A DNA stretch of 45,733 nt from Bacteroidales bacterium (GCA_007120695.1 SKND01000020.1:1-45733), one strand, 5' to 3'. Positions 26,732 to 35,950 are shown, counted from the first letter of the stretch. Program-made: numbers and translations. The notes: generated by a model from the sequence alone, not told the origin.

Positions 26732-27691
26732 TTACTTGTCAAGCTCCTTCCATATCAGGGCACTCGATCCCATGACCGCGACATTTTTATCCATCAGCTG
26801 GGAAGGGAGAATCTTTACCTTGTTTTTAAAAGTACCCATTACACTCTCTTCCATGTATTTTTTTGTCGGTTTAAATATGTAATCGCCCGACTTGGAAAGA
26901 CCTCCAAAAAGAAAAACAGCCTCAGGACTTGTATGTGCCACTGAGTCAGCTAGCTTTCGCCCAAGAATTTTACCTGTAACATCAAATGCTTTCAGTGCAA
27001 CCTTATCTCCCTTCACAGCAGCATTGTATATCATTTCAGAATCAAGTTCATCAAAACTGAAGTTTACCAGGTCACTGTCGCTGCTATCAGAAGCCAGCAG
27101 TTCAAAAACTGTCCTTTTAATACCGGGTGCTGATACATATGTTTCCAGGCATCCAAGATTTCCGCAACCGCACTTTCTGCCATTCTCAACCACATTTACA
27201 TGACCAAGCTCACCAGCAAAACCATCATGTCCGTAAACAAGATCTCCGTTAACAACTACCCCGCTGCCAAGTCCTGTTCCCAGTGTGATCATAATGAAAT
27301 CTTTCATCCCTTTAGCTCCTCCATATACCATTTCTCCAAGAGCTGCGGCATTGGCATCATTGGTCAGCTTAACGGGAACTTTGTAATGTTTGTTAACCAG
27401 GTCTGCGAAGGGAATAACCCCTCTCCACTTAAGGTTTGTGGCATTCTCTATTGTTCCGTTGTGATAGTTTCCGTTTGGGGCACCAATACCTACACCAACA
27501 ATTTTGTAAGGGCCTTCAAGCTTTTCCTCAGCCTTTTTGATCTCTTTAATAAGATTTTCAAGATAATCTTCAACATTATCATAAACATCTGTTGGTGTCA
27601 CGCTTTCAGCAAAACAGTTTCCCTCACGGTCAACAAATCCGCACTTGGTAAATGTCCCACCAATGTCAATACCTATAACATACTCTTTCAT
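26732..27691 (-). CDS. ROK-family sugar kinase (glucokinase-like)
   Basis: This cytoplasmic ATP-dependent hexokinase belongs to the ROK family. The phosphate motif is IGIDIGGTFTKCG (residues 5-17), the catalytic Asp lies in KLTNDANAAALGE (near 109-121), and the second phosphate motif is ITLGTGLGSGVVVNG (near 133). The ROK zinc site is GHVNVVENGRKCGCGNLGC (near 163-181), with its His and cysteines intact. At 319 residues it is a typical kinase and lacks the N-terminal DNA-binding helix-turn-helix of NagC/XylR repressors. It is first in an operon with the FHS transporter. Confidence 0.94.
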   Translation of the reverse strand: MKEYVIGIDIGGTFTKCGFVDREGNCFAESVTPTDVYDNVEDYLENLIKEIKKAEEKLEGPYKIVGVGIGAPNGNYHNGTIENATNLKWRGVIPFADLVNKHYKVPVKLTNDANAAALGEMVYGGAKGMKDFIMITLGTGLGSGVVVNGDLVYGHDGFAGELGHVNVVENGRKCGCGNLGCLETYVSAPGIKRTVFELLASDSSDSDLVNFSFDELDSEMIYNAAVKGDKVALKAFDVTGKILGRKLADSVAHTSPEAVFLFGGLSKSGDYIFKPTKKYMEESVMGTFKNKVKILPSQLMDKNVAVMGSSALIWKELDK

Positions 27692-27872
27692 AATATTATA
27701 TGTGATTTAAGTTAGAAATAATTTATCTGAAAAGATATTTTTATATTAAAATCGACAGGTAAAGGTAAAAAAAATAGTATAACACAGAATACCCGGCTAT
27801 TTATTTTAATTAACATATTCTTAAAAGCATTAAATATTATAAGAATCTGCAGGCATTCTCGACCTGAACCGG

Positions 27873-27974
27873 TATAGAGTCTGTCAATAAAGTCGGAGTC
27901 TGAATCAGAAAGTCACATCTGATTAATTTTGACGAGCATAATGCAGCAGGCAGAAATTATGAACAGACACTATA
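27873..27974. repeat. Dispersed palindromic repeat, copy B (102 bp, complete, MITE-like)
   Basis: The ends TATAGAGTCTGTC (27873-27885) and GAACAGACACTATA (27961-27974) are near-perfect terminal inverted repeats. An internal hairpin pairs AATCAG (27903-27908) with CTGATT (27919-27924). The left arm matches copy C and palindrome D, and the right arm matches copy A. No coding capacity is present. It lies in the gap between two divergent genes. Confidence 0.6.
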
Positions 27975-28015
27975 TTGGTTTACCAATAATTCAATTGATA
28001 TAAAAGTTAAATTTG
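27973..28015 (+). promoter_or_regulatory. Upstream region of the outer-membrane gene: operator-like palindrome and -7 box
   Basis: TATTGGT (27973-27979) and ACCAATA (27982-27988) form a perfect palindrome with a 2-bp centre, directly next to repeat copy B. TAAATTTG (28008-28015) is a perfect TAnnTTTG. No clear -33 is at 17-20 bp. The leader to the chosen TTG start is about 30 nt. The rest of the gap, 27692-27872, shows nothing recognisable. Confidence 0.4.
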
Positions 28016-28052
28016 CAAGACTGTTTATTTAAGAATCAATATCAGAAAAACT

Positions 28053-30020
28053 TTGATAGAAAGAAGTCATTTGTATATAAGATTTGCATCAATTTTGTCG
28101 ATGATTGTAACTTCAGCAGTTGCAACGGCTCAGGCGCCGTCTGACAGTATCTTGCCGGAATTGCTTAAACCAATTGCTGCCAGACAGGTTTTTTCCCTTT
28201 CTCCGGCTCAGCAAAACATTGTTACGTTAAATGAACTAAATTTCTCTTCCAGCCGGTACATGGCAGCAAACAATAATCTTCAGCAAGACCTTATTTTCTA
28301 TGCCAACCTCAGGGAAGCAGCTCAGAGAAGTTATATTACGCGCCGGCTTCATGAGTTTCTTGTCAGGAAACAGGTCAGCGCCCGTCAGCAGGTTACCCGG
28401 CCCAGACGAAGCGAGAATGAATTTGAAGATGCAGCAGGTTTGACAATTAATAACATAAGTTTCAGTAAAGCAGATCTCTTTGCACCAAGTATTGATGATC
28501 CGGTATATTACACCCCCGACGGACTGGAAAAGATCGGAACAATGCTTCACTTCAGCACAAGACAGAGAATTATTGAAAATAATCTGTTGTTCAGAAGCGG
28601 CGATAAGACAGACCCCTTCCTGTTGAGTGATAATGAGAGAATACTCCGACAATTACCTTACCTTGAAGATGCACGTATTTATGTGATCGAAGACAAGTTC
28701 AATGAGGGATATGCCAATATAGTTGTTGTTACGAAAGACCGCTGGTCAAGAGGTTTTGATATGGATTTGAGTGATATTGATGCAGGAAGAGTTGAACTTT
28801 ACGACAGAAACGTACTTGGTTTTGGCCAGGATCTTCAGGCTAACCTGTTGTTTGATGGCACAGAGGATAATCTGTTTGGTTATGAGGCAAAAATGAAACT
28901 AAACAATATCAACGGGAAATTTATCAATGCAGGGATCAGTTACCTGAATGCATTTGGTAATGATGTTTTCAATATCAACTCAGGAAGAGATTTCCTCACC
29001 CCGTCAATGAAATTTGCGGGAGGAATCATGTATACTTCTGCCAGAATTTTGGATGATTTTAGCTTTCCTGATACCTCCTTCGTCAATCAGAAACTTAACT
29101 ACCATGAATATGATTACTGGTTTGGGCGTTCTTTCCTTTTAGCGGAAGATGAAACAAATACAAGAAGGAACCTCTACTTAACTGCCCGTTATAACCGGCA
29201 CATTTTTTTTGAGAGACCAGAAATTAAAGAAAATGTCCGGCATATTTTTCATAACAGGGACATATTCCTGGTTAATATTACACTTTCCCGTCTGGGGTAT
29301 CTCAAAAGCAATTATATATACGGATTTGGACCAACTGAAGATATTCCGACAGGAACCAGGCTGGAAACCACAATCGGTTATGAGGATAACCAGTTCTTTC
29401 CCCGCTGGTATACAGGATTAAGCATTACTCAAAGCAGTTTCTTCGAGGGAATTGCCTGGTTAACCAGTTCTCTGTCTGTCGGAGGCTTTATAAATGACGG
29501 AGTTCGTGAACAGGGCGTATTGAAACTCGAAACAGCAGGATTTTCTTCGCTTTACAGTTTAGGGAAATTCTATCTCCGGCAATTTGCTTCTTTTGACTAT
29601 ACCATGGGCATCCACAGATTTGAAGATGAATTTGTAAGTATTAGCAACCACTACGGGATCAGAGGTATGAGGAGTAATGACCTTGTCGGCAAGCAAAAAC
29701 TGACTTTGCAAACCGAAACAATGCTTTATGCAAAAAACAACTGGTACGGGTTCCGGTATGCATTTTATGCAATGGCAGACCTTGGCTGGATAGGACAGGG
29801 CGAAACATCAATATTCAGTAATAATTTTTACAGCGGATTTGGTATTGGGATGAGGGTACGTAATGAACATTTAATATTCCCCACCCTGCAAATCAGACTT
29901 GCCTTTTTCCCCAGGGTCCCCGAATCTGCATCAGCAAGCCTGTTTTATCTGATGACCGAAAGAAAAGTAATTCTTGATGATTTCCGTGTAAGAGCGCCTG
30001 ATGTACTTCCGTACCGGTAA
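28053..30020 (+). CDS. BamA/TamA-like outer-membrane protein (POTRA plus beta-barrel)
   Basis: This is a predicted Omp85-type outer-membrane protein. A signal peptide (FASILSMIVTSAVATAQA, ending near 28) is followed by about 120 residues of unassigned sequence. A POTRA-like domain comes next (GTMLHFSTRQRIIENNLLF, then ILRQLPYLEDARIYV and NIVVVTKDRWS, about 165-230). A barrel-like region of alternating amphipathic strands then runs to the C-terminus. Only one POTRA is obvious. The start is TTG at 28053, giving a proper basic n-region; the next ATG (28101) would cut into the signal peptide. A -7 box at 28008 supports the upstream start. It may be an assembly factor or a secretion pore; substrate unknown. 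Confidence 0.72.
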   Translation: MIERSHLYIRFASILSMIVTSAVATAQAPSDSILPELLKPIAARQVFSLSPAQQNIVTLNELNFSSSRYMAANNNLQQDLIFYANLREAAQRSYITRRLHEFLVRKQVSARQQVTRPRRSENEFEDAAGLTINNISFSKADLFAPSIDDPVYYTPDGLEKIGTMLHFSTRQRIIENNLLFRSGDKTDPFLLSDNERILRQLPYLEDARIYVIEDKFNEGYANIVVVTKDRWSRGFDMDLSDIDAGRVELYDRNVLGFGQDLQANLLFDGTEDNLFGYEAKMKLNNINGKFINAGISYLNAFGNDVFNINSGRDFLTPSMKFAGGIMYTSARILDDFSFPDTSFVNQKLNYHEYDYWFGRSFLLAEDETNTRRNLYLTARYNRHIFFERPEIKENVRHIFHNRDIFLVNITLSRLGYLKSNYIYGFGPTEDIPTGTRLETTIGYEDNQFFPRWYTGLSITQSSFFEGIAWLTSSLSVGGFINDGVREQGVLKLETAGFSSLYSLGKFYLRQFASFDYTMGIHRFEDEFVSISNHYGIRGMRSNDLVGKQKLTLQTETMLYAKNNWYGFRYAFYAMADLGWIGQGETSIFSNNFYSGFGIGMRVRNEHLIFPTLQIRLAFFPRVPESASASLFYLMTERKVILDDFRVRAPDVLPYR

Positions 30021-30074
30021 TACAAAATGACATATAAATCTCCCTGAAACCCATTACAGAAATCACATAAAAAA

Positions 30075-31397
30075 ATGCGAAAGTTTATAAGGATAAACAT
30101 TGCAGACCCGGAACTATTCAGTAAAAAACTGCTTATCCTTGAAAAGGAATTCAGTAATATCGCAATTCTTGATTCAAACGGTCACCCTGATTTCTGCTCT
30201 TCTCAAAGTATTGGTAACAGCTATGAAACGATAGCTGCAATAGGTTCGCTTGATGAACTGTCATCGTTAAACGGGAAATGGATTGCCCCCCTGGAGAATT
30301 ATCTCACCGGAAGCAGGGACTGGCTTTTCGGGCATCTCGGCTATGATCTCAAGAACGAAATTGAAAGCCTTACATCTTCCAATCCGGACAGGATAAAATT
30401 TGCCATGGCAGGATTTTTCCGGCCCAGGTATATATTCACAATCAGGAATAAAATTCTTGAGGCCGGCTGGAATACCGATTACAATCATGAACACGAAGTC
30501 AGGCGCCTTGTTAAGAATATCGACAGCGGTCCTTTACCTGGCTTAAATGAAGAGTCGTGCATCTGCAAAGTAGATGAGATAATTTCCAGGGCAGAGTATT
30601 TGAAAACAGTTGAAAAAATTAAAGATCATATAAAAAGAGGAGATATATATGAAGCCAATTTCTGCCAGGAATTTTATTCAGAGAATGCAAATATTGATCC
30701 TTCATCAATATGGCTGAGACTTATTAAAGAATCTCCGGCACCATTTTCATGTTTTTATAAAAGAGATGACAAATACCTGCTTTGCGCCAGTCCGGAACGT
30801 TTTATGAAAAAAACCGGAAACAGGATAATTTCACAGCCAATCAAGGGCACAGCAAAACGGGGAAAGACCGGCACGGATGACCGGGATTTATCAGATTTAC
30901 TTGCCAGCGATCCGAAAGAGAGGGCTGAAAACATCATGATAACTGATCTTGTAAGGAATGATCTGTCGCGTATTGCCGAGAGAGCTTCAGTAAAAGTTGA
31001 TGAATTGTGCAATGTATATCCCTATCCCGGAGTATTTCAAATGCAATCATCCATATCGGCCAGGTTACCCGTTAAAACAGGTATTGATGATATTATTAAA
31101 GCAATGTTTCCGATGGGATCGATGACCGGCGTTCCAAAAATCAGGGCTATGGAAATAATTGAACAATATGAGAAAACCAGGCGGGGACTGTATTCAGGCG
31201 CAGTTGGATATATAACGCCGGATACTGACTTTGATTTTAATGTTGTTATCAGGAGTATACAATATGACCGGGTGACTTCAAACCTTTCATTCATGGTTGG
31301 AGGTGCGATAACAGGAATGTCAGTTGCAGTGAAAGAATATGAGGAGTGCCTACTTAAAGCAGGAGCAATTTTAAGGGTGCTTGGAGGCGGGATTTGA
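30075..31397 (+). CDS. pabB: Aminodeoxychorismate synthase component I
   Basis: This chorismate-using enzyme makes 4-amino-4-deoxychorismate for folate synthesis. The 440-residue chorismate-binding fold carries GDIYEANFCQEFY near 195, SPERFMKK near 238, SQPIKGTAKRG near 254, ENIMITDLVRNDLSRIAE near 285, GSMTGVPKIRAMEIIEQYE near 352 and YSGAVGYI near 373. The lysine in PIKGT is characteristic of PabB; anthranilate and isochorismate synthases usually have alanine there. It is 54 bp after the outer-membrane gene, so the two may be co-transcribed. Its stop is only 4 bp from the convergent gene ending at 31402. The glutaminase (PabA) and lyase (PabC) are not in the window. Confidence 0.93.
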   Translation: MRKFIRINIADPELFSKKLLILEKEFSNIAILDSNGHPDFCSSQSIGNSYETIAAIGSLDELSSLNGKWIAPLENYLTGSRDWLFGHLGYDLKNEIESLTSSNPDRIKFAMAGFFRPRYIFTIRNKILEAGWNTDYNHEHEVRRLVKNIDSGPLPGLNEESCICKVDEIISRAEYLKTVEKIKDHIKRGDIYEANFCQEFYSENANIDPSSIWLRLIKESPAPFSCFYKRDDKYLLCASPERFMKKTGNRIISQPIKGTAKRGKTGTDDRDLSDLLASDPKERAENIMITDLVRNDLSRIAERASVKVDELCNVYPYPGVFQMQSSISARLPVKTGIDDIIKAMFPMGSMTGVPKIRAMEIIEQYEKTRRGLYSGAVGYITPDTDFDFNVVIRSIQYDRVTSNLSFMVGGAITGMSVAVKEYEECLLKAGAILRVLGGGI

Positions 31398-31401
31398 AAA
31401 A

Positions 31402-33060
31402 TCAGTCAGGAATAACACTCTCTATTTTTGATTCAATTCTCGAAAGGGCCTCAGTTATTCTCTTTTCAGGTTCAATTATGCTGTGTCCGCTCCAGAATTC
31501 AGGGTCATAGGCATGTTCACCATCCATGAACACCCTGCCGGTGCGCAAAGCATCCCTCCTGCTGAAACGGGCTACATTTTCAGTCTCTATCCTGCTTGTT
31601 ACCATCTCAACAAACACATGGTAATTGTTGCTGAATATCTGGAACCTCTTCCTGTAACGAAGATGTACATCGGCCCGCACATGATTCAGGTGGAATTTAC
31701 CATTAAAGAATTTATAACTTACGGTATAAACCGCCTTTTCAACTGAAGCCCTGTAATCCCTGCTCCTTCTCGCAAGAAATTGGTTATTCGCTTTGTTGAT
31801 ATAATCCGGATGAACTTCAAAATCAGCTCCCAGGAAGGCAAGACTTTCCATATCAATATACATAATACCTTTATAGAGAGGTTCTGTAATATGTTGCTTT
31901 TGCTCAAAAGCAATGGCATAAGCCATTTTCCCGTCTACCGATACCAGATCTGCCTTTGTATAATCATACTCATGCAGATAATCAGTATTTAGAAAATCTG
32001 GCACAGTCTTAACAAAATCCAGTTCAAGCGAACTCCTTATCCCGGCCCTTATTTTTAATATAAGAGTGTCAGACCGATCGATATTGCTGATGGTTCTTGA
32101 TTGCAGTAACTTAACCTGGTCCTGCTCAAACTGCCTGCTGTAAGATGATTTATAAATCTGAAAAAATGCCTCTGAATAATTGACAAACCTGTTACCCCTC
32201 ATCACTCCCTCACGATAGAAATTAAGCAGATATACGGGCTCCTGACTATAATTTTCATCCTTCTTTTCCATTGCCGATCTGAGTATCTTATCAGGATCAA
32301 AATACCGGATCATAACCTCCTGGATGGAAATATAATCAGTCTCCATTAAAATATCCACCCTGTTATCCTTAAACAAACCAACCGGCAATTTCTGGCTTTT
32401 GTAACCAATGTGGGAGACCGTTATGTAATCATCAAAATATTCTTCGGAAATTCTGAGAGAAAAAACACCATCATAATTGGTAGTGATACCAACAGCCCGC
32501 CGGTTGATACCCACAGTTGCATATGGTAAGGCATCTCTTGAGTTTTCATCAATAATACGGCCCTGAACCATCAGGTAATCTTTTTTCTCCTCTTCATTGT
32601 CTTCTTTCCGGGAAGCAATATTCGCACGTTCCTGTCTGTAAATCAGTATATGGTTCTCAATAATAGTGAAATCAAACGACTGATCGCTCAATATATCTCC
32701 CAGCCATGATTCCAGGGATCGGTTTCCGGCCCTGAGTCTGACTCTCCTGTCAGAATCAAGTACTTCGGTCTCATATACAAAATAGTATCCTATCTGTCCT
32801 GAGATCTGGTTCAGAATTGAATAAACACTGGCATATTGCCTGGGAAGCGAAATAGTTTTACCGAAAATTTTCTCTCTGAGATCACCGGATCCTGAATTTT
32901 TATCCTGCTCATCTGAAACATACTGTACCCGGATACTGTCATTTTCCTGAGCGCAAACATATCCGGTTAACATCAACAGCAAAACAGCAGCCGGAAATAT
33001 TAACCGCCGGTGGAAACATGTGCTGATGAAAACATCTTTTATATTAATTCTGCTAAACAT
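31402..33060 (-). CDS. STN + CarboxypepD_reg-like exported protein of the ECF sigma/FecR operon
   Basis: This protein is exported, with a signal peptide ending near the VCAQ site. A secretin/TonB N-terminal (STN) domain follows (ISLPRQYASVYSILNQISGQ, then IENHILIYRQ). A carboxypeptidase-regulatory-like beta-sandwich comes next (RIIDENSRDALPYATVGINR, then TNYDGVFSLRI and SHIGYKSQ). The C-terminal 330 residues resemble those of the gene at 34641 (NFYREG, YSEAFFQIY, DPEFWSGHSIIEPEK). There is no TonB-receptor plug or long barrel. I use the ATG at 33060 (552 residues); a TTG at 33090 adds ten residues. An STN domain normally talks to a FecR partner, and here fecR is the gene just upstream. The biochemical role is unknown. 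Confidence 0.72.
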   Translation of the reverse strand: MFSRINIKDVFISTCFHRRLIFPAAVLLLMLTGYVCAQENDSIRVQYVSDEQDKNSGSGDLREKIFGKTISLPRQYASVYSILNQISGQIGYYFVYETEVLDSDRRVRLRAGNRSLESWLGDILSDQSFDFTIIENHILIYRQERANIASRKEDNEEEKKDYLMVQGRIIDENSRDALPYATVGINRRAVGITTNYDGVFSLRISEEYFDDYITVSHIGYKSQKLPVGLFKDNRVDILMETDYISIQEVMIRYFDPDKILRSAMEKKDENYSQEPVYLLNFYREGVMRGNRFVNYSEAFFQIYKSSYSRQFEQDQVKLLQSRTISNIDRSDTLILKIRAGIRSSLELDFVKTVPDFLNTDYLHEYDYTKADLVSVDGKMAYAIAFEQKQHITEPLYKGIMYIDMESLAFLGADFEVHPDYINKANNQFLARRSRDYRASVEKAVYTVSYKFFNGKFHLNHVRADVHLRYRKRFQIFSNNYHVFVEMVTSRIETENVARFSRRDALRTGRVFMDGEHAYDPEFWSGHSIIEPEKRITEALSRIESKIESVIPD

Positions 33061-33127
33061 ACCTGTAAATAGTTGTTCAGGGGCTGTCAATCATTGCCGT
33101 AAACCATCGTATATCAAACACAAAATT

Positions 33128-33985
33128 TCAGTTCCGGTCGTCGAACATTATTCTGGAGTCAGGAAGTATTTCATAATCCAGTCCCAGTCCGATTGCGATT
33201 ACTTCAATAATGGTGCTGATATTATTATCATCAAAGGTTACATTGAGCCTCCTTTCCGCTATTTCATCATCGTAAAAGCCAATATTCACATCATAGTTTT
33301 TGCTTATGACGGATATTATATTCCCAAGTCTTTCATCTCTGAACTGCATCCTGTTCATTCTCCATGAAAGGTATGTTCTGTCTACCACCGGCAGCTTTTC
33401 CAGCGAACTGTCCGAGCCGTAAATCATCTCCCACCGGCCCACTTCAGCCGACAGATCGGGAAGACTCCTGAGGCTCACTCTTACACTCCCTTCCTCTACA
33501 ATAACCTCAAAGTCGTCGTCGCCTGACCTTATGTTAAAAGCTGTACCTAAAACCTCAACAATTGCATTTTCTGTTTCAATGATAAACGGACTGGCACTGT
33601 CTGGTGCGATATCAAAGAATGCTTCCCCGCTAAGGGATATCTTTCGCTGATCGCTCTTGAATATAGCAGGATATTTAAGAACAGAATTGTCACCCAGGTA
33701 AACAATGCTGCCGTCATTCAGGGTTTGAACATAAGTGCTGTTGTCTGACCCTGTCTGCAGGGTCAGCATTTTAGGCGACCATATACCGGGAATAATGAAA
33801 TAACTCAAACTGCCTATTGCAAACAGCACCAGGATTGTTGCGGCGACTGCCAGTCTCCGGGGTACCAGAGATACACGGACAACTGCTCCCTGCTCAGGCA
33901 ATAGTCCGTCTTCCTCCAGCCGGTAAAGGACTTTCGCCCAAGCTTTGTCAGTATCAACCTCTTTGTAACTCTTAACGGGATCCAT
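33128..33985 (-). CDS. FecR-family anti-sigma factor with DUF4974 domain
   Basis: This inner-membrane regulator is predicted to hold the neighbouring ECF sigma factor. A cytoplasmic N-terminus of about 44 residues is followed by one membrane helix (about 45-66, LAVAATILVLFAIGSLSYFI). The periplasmic FecR domain includes SDNSTYVQTLNDGSIVYLG and VEVLGTAFNIR. A C-terminal DUF4974/STN-like domain carries RLGNIISVISKNYDVNIGF. At 285 residues it is short for the family, mainly because the cytoplasmic part is small. It lies 54 bp after the sigma gene and 37 bp (TTG) or 67 bp (ATG) before the STN protein, in one operon. Confidence 0.93.
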   Translation of the reverse strand: MDPVKSYKEVDTDKAWAKVLYRLEEDGLLPEQGAVVRVSLVPRRLAVAATILVLFAIGSLSYFIIPGIWSPKMLTLQTGSDNSTYVQTLNDGSIVYLGDNSVLKYPAIFKSDQRKISLSGEAFFDIAPDSASPFIIETENAIVEVLGTAFNIRSGDDDFEVIVEEGSVRVSLRSLPDLSAEVGRWEMIYGSDSSLEKLPVVDRTYLSWRMNRMQFRDERLGNIISVISKNYDVNIGFYDDEIAERRLNVTFDDNNISTIIEVIAIGLGLDYEILPDSRIMFDDRN

Positions 33986-34039
33986 TTTGCGTCTAAATTA
34001 TAATAGTTTTACCAAATACCATCTTTTATCAATATCTCA

Positions 34040-34594
34040 TCAGGAATCAGCTTTGTAGTATTTCTCAAGTCTTTCTCTTAAAAGTTTCAGCGCCTTACCC
34101 ATATTTGCCTCCACTGTCTTTACTGACACAGATAATTCCGAAGCGATCTCTTCATATTTCAATCCATCATAGCGACTCATTCGGAAAATCTGACTGCAAC
34201 GCTCAGGCAGTTCATTCAATGTATCCTCTATCAGGTCTTTAAGTTCCGAATATTCCATACCGGGATTTTCAAATACTGACCTCCCCTTCTTTTCTTCAAT
34301 AACCCTTTCGGCGTATCTTCTCCTTACAGCCTGTGATTCAAGATATTTGAGTGCATTATTCCTGACAGACCTGTAGAGATAAGACTTAATTGATAATCTG
34401 ATATTTATCTCCTTTCTGTTTTTCCAGTAATTGTAAAAGAACTCCTGTACTATCTCCTCAGCGGCATCAAAATCCTTTGTAAAACTATAGGCATAATTAA
34501 CCAGTCCCGAATAATACTTCCTGAAAAGCATCTCAAAAGCAGAAACATCATCATTTCTGGCTCTGTGCTGAAGTTTTACTGACTTAAATGCCAT
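34040..34594 (-). CDS. ECF sigma-70 factor, Bacteroides expansion family
   Basis: This extracytoplasmic-function sigma factor of 184 residues has region 2 (FEMLFRKYYSGLVNYAYSFT, then EIVQEFFYNYWKNRKEI and SIKSYLYRSVRNNALKYL) and region 4 (LNELPERCSQIFRMSRYDGL, then YEEIASELSVSVKTVEANMG) with a helix-turn-helix. It lacks regions 1 and 3. The pairing with FecR marks the Bacteroidota sigma/anti-sigma class that usually controls a TonB-dependent receptor, but no such receptor is adjacent. Its targets are unknown; the operon itself is an obvious candidate. Confidence 0.95.
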   Translation of the reverse strand: MAFKSVKLQHRARNDDVSAFEMLFRKYYSGLVNYAYSFTKDFDAAEEIVQEFFYNYWKNRKEINIRLSIKSYLYRSVRNNALKYLESQAVRRRYAERVIEEKKGRSVFENPGMEYSELKDLIEDTLNELPERCSQIFRMSRYDGLKYEEIASELSVSVKTVEANMGKALKLLRERLEKYYKADS

Positions 34595-34640
34595 ATCTTA
34601 AAACACCTTTTGGTGTAAAGATACAAAGTATTATGCATCC

Positions 34641-35903
34641 CTACCAGTCGAGCCGTCTGTTTAACCTTCTTATTGCCGCTTCAATAGACTGGTCTGGTTC
34701 AATAAAATTATAATCCCCCCAAAAATCATCATCAAAATAAACCGGTACCTGGTCGGCAAGTACAGCACTATTCCTGAATGCCTTACCTGCCGGAATTCTG
34801 GTTACATTATCCGAACTACGGGATGTCACTGCCATCTCCGAAATAATTGTATATCCTGTTCGGAATATTCTCCTGCGCCAATCAGCAAAAAACTCAAGCT
34901 CATAACGCATGTAATTAACCTGGTACCGGCCGTCAATCTCCTTATAACTAACCAGATACCTGGTATTAACGGGATTAAACCTCAACCTGGACGGCTTTTT
35001 AAGTATAAAGCTCTGAGCAGCTTTTTCCCTGTCATCCAGATCAAGGCTGAATTCTGCCATGGTTATTGCATGACGGTCGACCGAAATATACAATTTCCCG
35101 AAATAATGAGGAAAGCCTAAGTTTTCTCTTGGTTTGAATGATATCACATAGTTGGAAACATCATCAATCTTGACAATATCAACCATCTCAAAATTATATA
35201 AACCAACAGACTCTTCAGAAATAAGCAGATTTCTGTTCTTTACTACATCCAGCAGCATCGATACATGAGGCCCCCCCTGCAATTTAACAAGTAAGGTATC
35301 AGCCTTTTTAACATCACCACTTTTCCTGCCACGAATAATGCTGAACATATCCCGGTCCCTGGCAGAATTATACGGGGCCTGGTAGATATCGACAACTGCT
35401 TCTGAAACAGATATATAATCCCTCCTTTGCCTGACTGTTTCCCTGTAGAATCCCGTCAGCCTGTAAGGAATAACCGGATAGTTTTCATCTATCCTTCTCA
35501 GGGCCGAAGTAACCAGGGCCCTTGCATCAGTTGGTCTGATCACAACCTCCTGCAAAACAACACTGTGAGGTTCAATGAAAAAATCTTTTATTGTCCCGTC
35601 TATCTTATCAACCCGAAAACCGGCACATTTGTAACCTAGATGTGATATTGTAATCTCTGTAACTTCAGGGCTTACCGGTATCTTCAGGGTAAATTCGCCG
35701 TCGAGGTTTGTTACAGTCCCAATATGCATGCCGCTCACTGTGATACTGGCAAAGGCGACACTTCTGCCTGTTGATGAATCTTTTACCTTACCACTTACCG
35801 TATAAAAAGCATTTATTGAAAATGCAGATGCAATTGTAGCATATAAAACCATTGATCCTGTAAGAATCAATGTTCTTAACAATAATTTATCTCTCCTTTT
35901 CAC
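34641..35903 (-). CDS. CarboxypepD_reg-like exported protein, first gene of the ECF operon
   Basis: This 420-residue protein has a signal peptide (LILTGSMVLYATIASA) and a carboxypeptidase-regulatory-like domain (VSGKVKDSSTGRSVAFASIT, then TNLDGEFTLKI and SHLGYKCAGF). The C-terminal region has GFYRETVRQRRDYISVSEAV and ends DFWGDYNFIEPDQSIEAAIR. The C-terminal two-thirds is related to the STN protein at 31402, so they are paralogues, but the STN domain is missing here. The start is GTG at 35903, which keeps the basic KRR n-region; the next ATG would lose it. It lies 46 bp before the sigma gene. No TonB plug or barrel is visible, and the function is unknown. Confidence 0.72.
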   Translation of the reverse strand: MKRRDKLLLRTLILTGSMVLYATIASAFSINAFYTVSGKVKDSSTGRSVAFASITVSGMHIGTVTNLDGEFTLKIPVSPEVTEITISHLGYKCAGFRVDKIDGTIKDFFIEPHSVVLQEVVIRPTDARALVTSALRRIDENYPVIPYRLTGFYRETVRQRRDYISVSEAVVDIYQAPYNSARDRDMFSIIRGRKSGDVKKADTLLVKLQGGPHVSMLLDVVKNRNLLISEESVGLYNFEMVDIVKIDDVSNYVISFKPRENLGFPHYFGKLYISVDRHAITMAEFSLDLDDREKAAQSFILKKPSRLRFNPVNTRYLVSYKEIDGRYQVNYMRYELEFFADWRRRIFRTGYTIISEMAVTSRSSDNVTRIPAGKAFRNSAVLADQVPVYFDDDFWGDYNFIEPDQSIEAAIRRLNRRLDW

Positions 35904-35950
35904 GGTTTTAAAAACTCAGTAAAACAGTTTGTTTATCTTTCATTTATAAG

